A stretch of 64,000 nt of DNA from QQUJ01 sp050287605 (lineage in GTDB: Bacteria > Pseudomonadota > Gammaproteobacteria > QQUJ01): assembly GCA_050287605.1 (NCBI GenBank), contig JBNKCG010000025.1:27819-91818 (forward strand), in the 5' to 3' direction. Of the stretch, positions 16,148 to 23,812 are shown piece after piece (the stretch's first letter is position 1; each line of letters opens with the position of its first letter). The notes below the pieces were generated by a model that made no database searches, was not told the origin of the DNA, and worked only from the letters and a program-made list of their open reading frames with translations. Position numbers and translations under genes: made by a program.

Positions 16148-16387
16148 CTACTGCTTCTTCATCTCCATCGTTTCGAAGGCACTGAATTCGGCACGGTCGA
16201 CGACACCGTCCTGGTTGCTGTCCGCCTTGTCCCACGCGTCTGCCAGGGCCGGGTCGGATTCCGCTTCCTGAGCGCTGATCGTGCCGTTGCCGTCCTGATC
16301 AAGCGTTTGGAAGGTGGGCTGCTCGGCTGCCAGGGCCGCGCCGCCGAAGAATGCGCTAATGACGAGAGCGATCAACCATTTGTTCAT
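16148..16387 (-). CDS. Exported two-EF-hand protein under sigma-54 control
   Basis: This 79-residue protein has a signal peptide (MNKWLIALVISAFFGGAALAAE) and two canonical calcium loops. They are Asp30-x-Asp32-x-Asn34-x-Thr36...Glu41 (DQDGNGTISAQE) and Asp56-x-Asn58-x-Asp60-x-Val62...Glu67 (DSNQDGVVDRAE). Each has the bidentate Glu at position 12. It should bind calcium in the periplasm. The start at 16387 follows GGAGG by about 10 bases. The longer frame would add 12 residues with no ribosome site. A -24/-12 promoter lies 58 bases upstream, with two GlrR-type elements beyond. Confidence 0.88.
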   Translation of the reverse strand: MNKWLIALVISAFFGGAALAAEQPTFQTLDQDGNGTISAQEAESDPALADAWDKADSNQDGVVDRAEFSAFETMEMKKQ

Positions 16388-16444
16388 GGGGGTAACCTCC
16401 ATTGTTTGTGAGAGTGAGGACACGGCGTGTCTCCGCCTGCTTAG

Positions 16445-16460
16445 GGCAGCTTCCGTGCCA
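16445..16460 (-). promoter_or_regulatory. Sigma-54 (-24/-12) promoter of the EF-hand gene
   Basis: On the minus strand it reads TGGCACGGAAGCTGCC. It has GG and GC separated by 10 bases and an exact TGGCACG -24 block. The internal GAAGCTGC is shared with the promoter at 12124-12139. The predicted leader is about 48 bases before the ATG. Confidence 0.82.
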
Positions 16461-16535
16461 TTCGATTAATTTTCCATAAAATCATTGGGTTGTGGGTAGG
16501 CCTAGGGGAGGCGTGGGGAAATTGCTGCGGGTTTC

Positions 16536-16553
16536 CGTCGCCACTAGGCGACA
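16536..16553. promoter_or_regulatory. Near-match GlrR element (CGTC-N10-GACA)
   Basis: CGTC (16536-16539), ten bases, GACA (16550-16553). The half-sites extend into a longer inverted repeat (GTCGCC-act-aGGCGAC). One mismatch to TGTC-N10-GACA. It is 76 bp upstream of the sigma-54 promoter. Confidence 0.55.
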
Positions 16554-16602
16554 GGGCGTAGGAGCTCGGGGGCGAAGTGTTTGATCGTCGAGGGTTTCAG
16601 CC

Positions 16603-16620
16603 TGTCGTCCGCCAGCGACA
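16603..16620. promoter_or_regulatory. TGTC-N10-GACA element, probable GlrR/QseF enhancer
   Basis: TGTC (16603-16606), ten bases, GACA (16617-16620): an exact match to the GlrR pattern. It is about 143 bp upstream of the -24/-12 promoter at 16445-16460, the same distance as at the ompA-like gene. Confidence 0.75.
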
Positions 16621-16958
16621 TTGCCGTAGACGTGCGCCGCACAATGTGGGCGGATGCGTCACTGCCGTCCTGAGTATCCAAGGTGGGGCGATGCGAGCGC
16701 CGACAAGCCTGTAAGGCAATTCCTCAAAAACTGTATGGCCCGGATGCTGCATGAGTTCCCGTGGCGTCGTCAATTTGGCACGTCATGGCGGGGGCGGTGG
16801 GCGCCGATCCCCGTGCCGGCGAGGTTTGCCGGGGTTGCCAGGAGATTGAGCGGTGATTCATTGCCGGTCCAAATGCGTCACTTTTGGTCTCCTCATGACA
16901 GCGCAGCGGGTTGCGCGGTAGGGCGCAGCGCCTGCAGCCGGCAAAGCGAGGTGTAGCC

Positions 16959-17462
16959 GTGCGGATATCAACGAGTTTCTGGGCAGGGGTGTGCGCTGGC
17001 CTGTTGCTGGCCGGATCGTCCGTACGAGCCGACGAATTCGACACCACGGTGCCTATGCGCCATGGTGGTGCGGCGACCTATTACGTGGCCGGAGCGTTGG
17101 AAGGCGTGGGTGCCATGGAGTTCATGGTCGATACCGGCTCGGGGTATCTCACCATCAACGAGACTACGCTGGAGGCTTTGAAACGCGAAGACCGCGCCCG
17201 TTACCTGCGCGATCTGCGCGGTGTGCTGGCCGATGGCAGCGAACTCGTCGTACCGGTGTATCAGCTTGAGACGCTGGTCATCGGCGGGCGTTGTGAGCTG
17301 CACAACGTCGAAGCGGCGGTCTTCCCGGGCAAGACCCGTCAGATTCTCGGTTTGAGCGCACTGAAGAAAGCGGCCCCCTTCATCTTCTCATTCGATCCTC
17401 CCAACCTGGTATTGAGCAACTGCCCGTCCGGCGCCAAGGTGGCGGAGGTCAAGGGCGGTTGA
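16959..17462 (+). CDS. Exported retropepsin-like aspartic protease
   Basis: This 167-residue protein has a signal peptide (about 1-24) and the aspartic-protease motif FMVDTGSGYLTI with catalytic Asp58. One motif per chain means it would act as a homodimer, as in the bacterial clan AA TIGR02281-like family. The C-terminal LGLSALKKAAPFIFSFDPPNLVLS matches the conserved second psi-loop region. The GTG at 16959 is chosen because GCGAGGTG precedes it. The longer frame from 16911 would hide the signal peptide. It is followed at 46 bp by a transglycosylase-like gene. The substrate is unknown. Confidence 0.82.
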   Translation: MRISTSFWAGVCAGLLLAGSSVRADEFDTTVPMRHGGAATYYVAGALEGVGAMEFMVDTGSGYLTINETTLEALKREDRARYLRDLRGVLADGSELVVPVYQLETLVIGGRCELHNVEAAVFPGKTRQILGLSALKKAAPFIFSFDPPNLVLSNCPSGAKVAEVKGG

Positions 17463-17507
17463 TCCCGGTCCGCTGCGACTGCGGCGGGCGAGTCTATACT
17501 CTCCGGG

Positions 17508-18677
17508 ATGCGTCCCCGGGTTCACGCACACCTCACCCATCGGTTTGCAATGCTCTTCGCCCTGGCGCTGGCGGCGGGCGGGCTTGGTTCGGGACGTGCC
17601 GAGGAGGCGCCGGCCGCCTGGCTGGAGGTGGTGCGCGACACCCCTTACGTGTTCAGCGCCGGACTCTACGACAATCTTTCGACCATACGCCGTTGGGTGC
17701 TGCTGGGTCAGGGGTACTGCGCTGAGCCCAACCGCCACGTACTGTTCGACGTGCGCGGACGCTTTCTCACTTGGTTCGACAATCCCGCCGACACTTCCGC
17801 CACCCAGCAGCGCCTCAACGAGGTACGCGAGGCGCTGTATCGGGAGGGGCGCGTGCATCGCTGGATTGGCGGAGCGACGGGCGAGACGGGCTATCCGTTT
17901 GCGTTGAGCTGCGATCAGCCTCACGTGGATATCGCCGATGCGCTGGATCGTCTGCTGGGGGTGGATCCGGACGAGCGCGTCTGGGGAACCTGGGACGGCA
18001 TGACCGCGGGCAGCAGCGACCGGCCGGTGCCGTTGATCGATCTGGTGCTGCAGGTGTTTCGGGTCAAGGCCGAACGCCACGGATTTGCGCCGCCGCCGCG
18101 AGTGGTGCGCGATTTTCTTGGGCAGATCATCATCGAAAGCGGGGTGCGCAAGCGCAGCTATTCGACGGCGCGTGCGGTGGGGTTGCTGCAGTTGCGCCCG
18201 GAGGTGCTGCAGGATTGTGAGCTGGCCCGCCGCTTTCACCTCCACCGCATGGCGCAGGTGGATTGCGTGGTGCGCCTCTACCAGCAGATCGACCACAATC
18301 TGCGACCGCTGTTCGACGCGCGCTTCGCTGCGCTGCCGGCCGCCAAGCGCGAAGCGCTCTATTCACTGCTGTTGGTGCAGGCCTATCACAGCGGCATCGG
18401 GCGTATGCAGCAACTGCTCGGTGACGACGACGCGGGCGCTGCTGCGCGCCGACTGGCGGCCGAACAGGAGCGCTTCAGCGCCGAGGATCTCGCCCTGGGG
18501 ATGATTTTCCACAATATGGGGCGAATCGATCTGGGCCTTTCGTCGCTCTACTACCTGGTGGACGTGGCCATCGCCGGCGATGCCGTGTGTCGCGCGGCAC
18601 CGCAGGCGTGTGCGCAAGACGTATCTCGGGCCGCGACCGGTGTAACAAACCCCGTTTTGGTCCGGTCCGATCCATAG
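17508..18677 (+). CDS. Exported lytic-transglycosylase-like (SLT fold) protein
   Basis: This 389-residue protein has an N-terminal signal segment (FAMLFALALAAGGLGSGRAEE). The C-terminal half contains IIIESGVRKRSYSTARAVGLLQLRPEV, matching the SLT pattern ESG...GAxGLMQxxP, with Glu210 as candidate catalytic acid. The N-terminal 170 residues are not recognised. It probably cleaves peptidoglycan in the periplasm. The signal is weaker than in classic Slt/MltC enzymes, so a non-catalytic lysozyme-like fold is possible. It lies between the protease and the DsbA-like gene on the same strand. Confidence 0.65.
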   Translation: MRPRVHAHLTHRFAMLFALALAAGGLGSGRAEEAPAAWLEVVRDTPYVFSAGLYDNLSTIRRWVLLGQGYCAEPNRHVLFDVRGRFLTWFDNPADTSATQQRLNEVREALYREGRVHRWIGGATGETGYPFALSCDQPHVDIADALDRLLGVDPDERVWGTWDGMTAGSSDRPVPLIDLVLQVFRVKAERHGFAPPPRVVRDFLGQIIIESGVRKRSYSTARAVGLLQLRPEVLQDCELARRFHLHRMAQVDCVVRLYQQIDHNLRPLFDARFAALPAAKREALYSLLLVQAYHSGIGRMQQLLGDDDAGAAARRLAAEQERFSAEDLALGMIFHNMGRIDLGLSSLYYLVDVAIAGDAVCRAAPQACAQDVSRAATGVTNPVLVRSDP

Positions 18678-18781
18678 GAGCCGCCGCGATGTGCCGCAAG
18701 TCGTGTGTTTCGTGGGCGAATTACTGTAGTCTTGCAGTCCATTTTTCGGCGCCGCGAAGGCGTGGAGTACAGGGGAACAGG

Positions 18782-19621
18782 ATGACGATCAAACATCGAT
18801 TCTTCCGCCAGGGCATTCTGGCGGCGTTGCTGCTGGGAGTCGGCGCGCCGGTGCTCGCCGCGGACAACGATCCCGCGGCGGCGGACGAGGCGCTGGTTCA
18901 GCGCATCAAGGAGGCGGTCATCAAGGAGCTGCGCGAAAGCGGAGCCCTCGATCAGCAGATCGATCAAGGCATACAGCGCTTCATCGTTCGCCAGCAGGCG
19001 GCGCGCCAGGCCGAAGAGCAGCGTCAGGCGCACAAGGCGGACGAACTGGCCAAAAACGTGCGTCCGGTCTCCAAGGAGCGTGATCACATTCTCGGTAACC
19101 CCGATGCCGAGGTTTCTATCATCGAGTACTCGGATTTCGAATGTCCCTACTGCAAGCGTTTCCATGAGACGGCGCACGAGCTGATAAAGGCGTTCGACGG
19201 ACGTGTGAATTGGGTGTACCGCCACTTCCCGCTGGCGTTCCACAATCCGGCGGCGCAGCATGAGGCCGAGGCGAGCGAATGCGCCGCGGAGTTGGGCGGC
19301 AACGAGGCATTCTGGAAGTTTGCCGACCAGGTTTATGCACACACCCCCTCCAACGGCAAAGGGGTCACCGACGCACAGATGGCGGCGTTTGCCGAGAACG
19401 CGGGGGTGGACAAGACGAAGTTCGCCGCCTGCGTGAAGAGCGGCCGTCACGCCGCGCTGGTGAAACAGGATCTGGAAGAGGGTGCCAGCGTGGGTATTAC
19501 CGGCACGCCGGGCAATATCCTACGCAACAACAAGAGCGGCGCAGTGCTGTCGCGCGCCGGGGCGCGGCCTTTCGAGATGTTCAAGGCCGATTTGGACAAT
19601 CTGTTGAACAACACGAACTAG
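18782..19621 (+). CDS. DsbA-family periplasmic thiol oxidoreductase
   Basis: This 279-residue protein has a signal peptide (RQGILAALLLGVGAPVLAA), then a helical region rich in Gln/Glu/Lys (about 35-95), then a DsbA-like thioredoxin domain with CPYC (Cys121-Cys124) in EYSDFECPYCKRF and a cis-proline loop near GITGTPG. The GTPG loop and N-terminal helix resemble the DsbA/ScsC/BdbD-type proteins seen next to CcdA. It begins at the ATG at 18782. The upstream in-frame codons lack a signal. The next gene, ccdA, starts 8 bp downstream, so CcdA may supply its electrons. Confidence 0.9.
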   Translation: MTIKHRFFRQGILAALLLGVGAPVLAADNDPAAADEALVQRIKEAVIKELRESGALDQQIDQGIQRFIVRQQAARQAEEQRQAHKADELAKNVRPVSKERDHILGNPDAEVSIIEYSDFECPYCKRFHETAHELIKAFDGRVNWVYRHFPLAFHNPAAQHEAEASECAAELGGNEAFWKFADQVYAHTPSNGKGVTDAQMAAFAENAGVDKTKFAACVKSGRHAALVKQDLEEGASVGITGTPGNILRNNKSGAVLSRAGARPFEMFKADLDNLLNNTN

Positions 19622-19628
19622 GCATTGC

Positions 19629-20363
19629 ATGGAAATTTCAGGCGTTGGCGTATTGACCGCGTTCGCGGCCGGTATCATCTCGTTTCTCTCGCCCTGCGTA
19701 TTGCCGCTGGTACCGGGGTATCTCTCGTTCATGGCGGATCAGTCGCTGGACGACGTGGAGCGGCGGCTGTTTTCCCGCGAGCGCCTGGCCATCCTCGGCA
19801 TCGCCTGCTGCTTCGTGCTGGGGTTTTCGCTGGTCTTCATCCTGCTCGGTGCCGGCGCTACCGCGATGGGGGGGCTGCTCGCCAAGTACCGCTACGAGAC
19901 CAACATCATCGGCGGCATCATCATCATCGTGTTCGGTGTGTTCATGACTGGGCTGATCAAGCTCAATTGGCTGCAGCGCGAGTTCCGCTACCACGGGGGG
20001 ATCGCCAAGGGCAGCCGTGCCGTGTCGGCGTTCCTGCTGGGTCTGGCGTTCGCCTTCGGCTGGACCCCCTGCATCGGTCCCATTCTGGGGGCCATCCTCA
20101 CGGTGAGCGCCACCTCCGATAGCGGCGGCGTCGCCCTGCTGGCCATCTACTCGCTGGGACTGGGGGTGCCGTTCATCGTCGCGGCGCTGTTTACCGACTG
20201 GTCGCTGCATCATCTGCGCAAGGCGCGCCGGGTGGGTCCGTGGCTGCATCGCGTGGCCGGCGTGCTGCTCATCGTGATGGGCGTGGCCATGATCACCGGC
20301 TACCTCAGCACCTTCTCCTTCTGGCTGTTGGAGACCTTCCCCTGGCTCGGCGGCGTCGGTTGA
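19629..20363 (+). CDS. ccdA: CcdA/DsbD-type thiol electron transporter
   Basis: This 244-residue integral membrane protein has about six transmembrane helices. The two redox cysteines of the family lie in FLSPCVLPLVPGY (Cys23) and GWTPCIGPILG (Cys148). CcdA carries reducing equivalents from cytoplasmic thioredoxin across the membrane to periplasmic thioredoxin-like proteins for cytochrome c maturation or disulfide isomerisation. It is coupled to the DsbA-like gene upstream. The CcmG-like protein at 8983-9534 is another possible client. All family features are present. Confidence 0.93.
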   Translation: MEISGVGVLTAFAAGIISFLSPCVLPLVPGYLSFMADQSLDDVERRLFSRERLAILGIACCFVLGFSLVFILLGAGATAMGGLLAKYRYETNIIGGIIIIVFGVFMTGLIKLNWLQREFRYHGGIAKGSRAVSAFLLGLAFAFGWTPCIGPILGAILTVSATSDSGGVALLAIYSLGLGVPFIVAALFTDWSLHHLRKARRVGPWLHRVAGVLLIVMGVAMITGYLSTFSFWLLETFPWLGGVG

Positions 20364-20669
20364 TTTACCGCTGATTTCGCGCTGAGCGGCGCGAGCGCCG
20401 GTCGCGGCGCAGCGATGTGAAGCCGATCATCATCCCCTACACTGTTCTTGAGGAGTGCACCGTCCGAGGCAGCGTGGCGCATTCAGTCGAACCGTAAGGG
20501 GAGAGCGAGAACCGTGTTCTCCGTCATCGGCGGGTGTTGGTTTGTGTCCAAGAACGAGCTTTCGGCGGCAGGCGTGTCCGTAACGCGATGCAACGGCGCA
20601 GAGCTTCTGGAACAAGATCGGCTTGATGGCTTCCGCCGGGCTTTATTGTTGCGAAGGTGGTGGTGACCC
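20364..20669. other. Intergenic stretch before the sucrose cassette
   Basis: A small GC hairpin (CGGCGC-ga-GCGCCG near 20387-20401) follows the ccdA stop and might terminate it. The rest holds a 72-codon open frame (20448-20666) without resemblance to any family. A promoter for the sucrose genes is expected here, but I cannot point to clear boxes. Confidence 0.35.
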
Positions 20670-21641
20670 ATGCCGGCCCGTTCAGGCGTGATTCTCCAAC
20701 CGGGAGGTCTCTCGGGGCGCCCGCTGCTGTTTGGTGAAGTGCTCTGCGAGGAGTTCATGGATGGACGTTCGCAGTTGGGCGGCGCTGCGTTCAACGTTGC
20801 CCGGCATCTGCACAGTTGGGGACTCGACCCGTTGCTGGTCAGCCGCGTGGGGGAAGATGAGCAGGGTCATGCGACGCTGGAATGCATGCTCGAACACGGT
20901 CTCGATACCGAAGGCATCCAGCGCGACGGCTCCCTCCCCACGGGTCGTGCCCGCGTGTCGTTGCTCGACGATGAGCCGCTGGTGTCCCTGCCGCCTGAAC
21001 AGGCGTACGACTACATCGACGGAGGGGCGCTTCCCGCCGTGCCCGATGGGACGTTTGCGTTGCTCTATCACGGTTCGCTGGTGGCGCGTCAGGCTTCCAG
21101 CGCCGCAGCGTTGGAGCAGTTGCGGGAATCGGGATTGCCGGTCTTCGTCGATCTCAATCTGCGCACTCCCTGGTGGGAGCCCGAGCGCGTCGAATCGCTG
21201 CTCGGCGGTGCGCGCTGGCTGAAGCTCAACGCTGCCGAAATGACCGCGTTGACCGAACAGCCCGCGCGTGACGGCGAGGCGCTGCTGCGTGGTGCGGCCA
21301 CGCTCTGCAACCGCTATGGTGTGCAAACGGTGATCGTCACCCGCGGCGTCGACGGCGTCGACGGCGCGGTGGCAGTGACCGCCGACGGTGCGGTGGTGGG
21401 CAAGGCGCAACCGGTCGGTGCATTCGTCGACTCGATGGGCTCGGGCGACGCCTTCAGCGCGGTGACGCTGTTGGGGATCGTGCGCGGCTGGTCGCTGGAG
21501 ACTACCCTGCGCCGGGCAACGGAGTTTGCGGCCGCTGTGTGCGAAGTGCACGGCGCCATTCCCAAGGATGAGACACTCTATCGACGCATATTGGAGTCAT
21601 GGCAGAGCAGAAAACCGAAGGTGGCAAATACTTCCTGTTGA
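20670..21641 (+). CDS. PfkB-family sugar kinase, probable fructokinase
   Basis: This 323-residue ribokinase-fold enzyme has the N-terminal GGAAFNVARHLHSWG signature and C-terminal DSMGSGDAFSAV with catalytic Asp260. In the setting of sucrose-phosphate synthase and sucrose synthase it most likely phosphorylates fructose released from sucrose, as in methanotroph sucrose operons. It overlaps the sucrose-phosphate synthase gene by 43 bases, so expression is coupled. AAGGTGG precedes the ATG. Substrate is inferred from context, since the PfkB fold alone does not distinguish fructose from other sugars. Confidence 0.88.
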   Translation: MPARSGVILQPGGLSGRPLLFGEVLCEEFMDGRSQLGGAAFNVARHLHSWGLDPLLVSRVGEDEQGHATLECMLEHGLDTEGIQRDGSLPTGRARVSLLDDEPLVSLPPEQAYDYIDGGALPAVPDGTFALLYHGSLVARQASSAAALEQLRESGLPVFVDLNLRTPWWEPERVESLLGGARWLKLNAAEMTALTEQPARDGEALLRGAATLCNRYGVQTVIVTRGVDGVDGAVAVTADGAVVGKAQPVGAFVDSMGSGDAFSAVTLLGIVRGWSLETTLRRATEFAAAVCEVHGAIPKDETLYRRILESWQSRKPKVANTSC

Positions 21642-23758
21642 TCAGCGTGCACGGCTTGCTGCGCGGTCACGACATGGAGCTGGGCCGCGACGCCGACACC
21701 GGCGGGCAGATCAAATACGTGGTGGAACTCGCCCGTGCGCTGGGTGCGGACCCGCGCATCGACCGGGTGGATCTTCTGACGCGCCAGGTGCACGACAAAC
21801 GGGTGTCGCCCGACTACGCCGCGCCCGACGAGGAACTCGCGCCTGGGGTGCGTATCGTGCGCCTGCCGTGCGGCCCGCGCCGCTACCTGCGCAAGGAGAC
21901 GCTGTGGCCCTACCTCGACAGCTTTGTCGACCGCGTGACGCAATACATCTCTGCTGGTGGCCGTATCCCCGACATCATCCACAGCCACTATGCCGACGCG
22001 GGCTACGTGGGCACCCGCTTGGCCGCCCTGCTGGGCGTACCGCTGGTGCACACCGGCCATTCGCTGGGGCGCGTCAAACGCCAACGCCTCGAAGAGAACG
22101 GTGCGGATGCTGCGGTGCTGGAGAGAGAGTACAACCTGACGCTGCGCATCGATGCCGAGGAGCAGACCCTCGATGCGGCGGATTTGGTGGTGGCGAGCAC
22201 CGCTCAGGAGGTCGACGAGCAGTACGCGTTGTACGACAAATACAATCCGCGCCGCATGGCCGTCATACCGCCGGGCATCGAACTGAGCCGCTTTCATCCG
22301 CCGCGGCGCGTATTCCACCGCCCCCCGATACTGCACGAGCTGGAGCGCTTTTTGCGCGAACCACGCAAGCCCATGATACTGGCCCTGTCGCGCGCCGACG
22401 AACGCAAGAACATCGCCGCGCTGGTGCAGGCCTATGGCGAGCATCCTACGTTGCGCGAGATCGCCAACCTGGTGGTGATCGCCGGCAACCGCGGCGATCT
22501 GGCGACTTTGGAGCGCGGAGCGCGGCAGGTGATCAATGACTTGCTGATCGCCATCGATCGCTATGACCTCTACGGCAACGTGGCGTATCCGAAACGGCAT
22601 CATCCCGACGACGTGCCGGACCTGTATCGCGTGGCTGCCCATACCCGTGGTGTGTTCGTCAATCCGGCGTTGACCGAACCGTTCGGGCTCACCTTGGTTG
22701 AGGCCGCGGCCAGCGGCCTGCCGGTACTCGCCACGGCGGATGGGGGCCCGCGTGACATCATCGGCCACTGCCATAACGGCGTGTTGATCGATCCGCTCGA
22801 TATACCCGCCATGGGCCGGGCACTGCATCACGCGCTCAGCGATCGCGGATTGTGGCGGCGGCGCGCGGCGCGCGGGTTGCGCGGCGTGCATCGCCACTAC
22901 TCCTGGCAGGGGCACGTGGAGCGTTACCTGAAGAGCATCGACCGGATGATCACCAAACCGGCGCGCCGGCGTGCGCCGCTGACCACCCGCAGCCGCCTTC
23001 CCGAGGTCGACCGTTTGCTGGTGTGCGATATCGACAATACGTTGATCGGCGATGCGGAAGGTTTGCGCGAGCTGATACGACGCCTGCACGACGCCGATTG
23101 TCAGATCGGCTTTGCCATTGCCACCGGGCGTCGCCTCGACAGTGCGCGCAAGGTGCTGCGCGAGTGGCGGGTGCCGACGCCGGACATCCTGGTGACCGCC
23201 GTCGGCAGCGAGATCTACTACGGCCACTGGATGGTTGCAGATGAAACCTGGAGCGCGCAGATCGATTACCGCTGGAATCGCGCCGCTTTGCTGCATGCCA
23301 TGGAGGAGTTTCCAGGTCTGAGGTTGCAGGCCAAGAGCGAACAGCGGCGCCACAAAATTTCCTATCATGTCGATCCCGACATCATGCCGTCGGTGCGCGA
23401 TGTCCAGCGCCATTTGCGCCAGCGCGATCTGCACGCCAACGTGATTTTTTCGCACCAGGCCTATCTCGATCTGCTGCCGCTGCGCGCCTCCAAAGGATCG
23501 GCGCTACGCTACCTGTCCATGAAATGGAATCTGCCGCCCGAACGCATTCTGGTGGCCGGCGACTCGGGCAACGATGAGGAGATGCTGCGTGGCGACATGT
23601 TGGGTGTGGTGGTGGGGAACTACAGTAAAGAGTTGGAGAAGCTGCGCGGGCAGCCGCGGCTGCTGTTCTCCCAACGGCCTTGTGCGTGGGGCGTTGTCGA
23701 TGCGTTGGACTACTTCGACTTCCTCCGTGGTGTTGAGACCCACGATGAGGAGGAGTAG
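21599..23758 (+). CDS. spsA: Sucrose-phosphate synthase with fused HAD phosphatase-like domain
   Basis: This 719-residue two-domain enzyme starts with a GT4 glycosyltransferase (about 1-460; SVHGLLRGHDMELGRDADTGGQ, HTGHSLGRVKRQR, NPALTEPFGLTLVEAAASGLP), the pattern of sucrose-phosphate synthases. A HAD-IIB domain (about 472-700) follows, with DIDNTLIGD nucleophile Asp and GDSGNDEEM, as in sucrose-phosphate phosphatase. It should make sucrose-6-phosphate from UDP-glucose and fructose-6-phosphate. The intact HAD motifs suggest it may also dephosphorylate it, and no separate phosphatase gene is present here. Cytoplasmic. Confidence 0.94.
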   Translation: MAEQKTEGGKYFLLISVHGLLRGHDMELGRDADTGGQIKYVVELARALGADPRIDRVDLLTRQVHDKRVSPDYAAPDEELAPGVRIVRLPCGPRRYLRKETLWPYLDSFVDRVTQYISAGGRIPDIIHSHYADAGYVGTRLAALLGVPLVHTGHSLGRVKRQRLEENGADAAVLEREYNLTLRIDAEEQTLDAADLVVASTAQEVDEQYALYDKYNPRRMAVIPPGIELSRFHPPRRVFHRPPILHELERFLREPRKPMILALSRADERKNIAALVQAYGEHPTLREIANLVVIAGNRGDLATLERGARQVINDLLIAIDRYDLYGNVAYPKRHHPDDVPDLYRVAAHTRGVFVNPALTEPFGLTLVEAAASGLPVLATADGGPRDIIGHCHNGVLIDPLDIPAMGRALHHALSDRGLWRRRAARGLRGVHRHYSWQGHVERYLKSIDRMITKPARRRAPLTTRSRLPEVDRLLVCDIDNTLIGDAEGLRELIRRLHDADCQIGFAIATGRRLDSARKVLREWRVPTPDILVTAVGSEIYYGHWMVADETWSAQIDYRWNRAALLHAMEEFPGLRLQAKSEQRRHKISYHVDPDIMPSVRDVQRHLRQRDLHANVIFSHQAYLDLLPLRASKGSALRYLSMKWNLPPERILVAGDSGNDEEMLRGDMLGVVVGNYSKELEKLRGQPRLLFSQRPCAWGVVDALDYFDFLRGVETHDEEE

Positions 23759-23812
23759 GGTGGACTGGCGTGCCGTAACCACAGGGCAATCCCCGATTGA
23801 CGGAGAACGTCG

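Larger units (their letters stand above)
16388..16958. other. Regulatory intergenic region upstream of the EF-hand gene
   Basis: This 571-base gap contains the sigma-54 promoter (16445-16460) and two TGTC-N10-GACA-type sites (16536-16553 and 16603-16620). From about 16621 to the GTG at 16959 I see no further recognisable element. Open frames there (for example 16654-16956) look like GC-rich chance frames. Confidence 0.6.

Noticed and set aside
16654..16956. 100-codon plus-strand frame before the aspartic protease
   Set aside because: No homology and no ribosome site. It lies in a regulatory gap.
21578..23455. 625-codon minus-strand frame
   Set aside because: It is a shadow of sucrose-phosphate synthase. 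Its composition is dominated by Ala/His/Arg/Gln with no domain.
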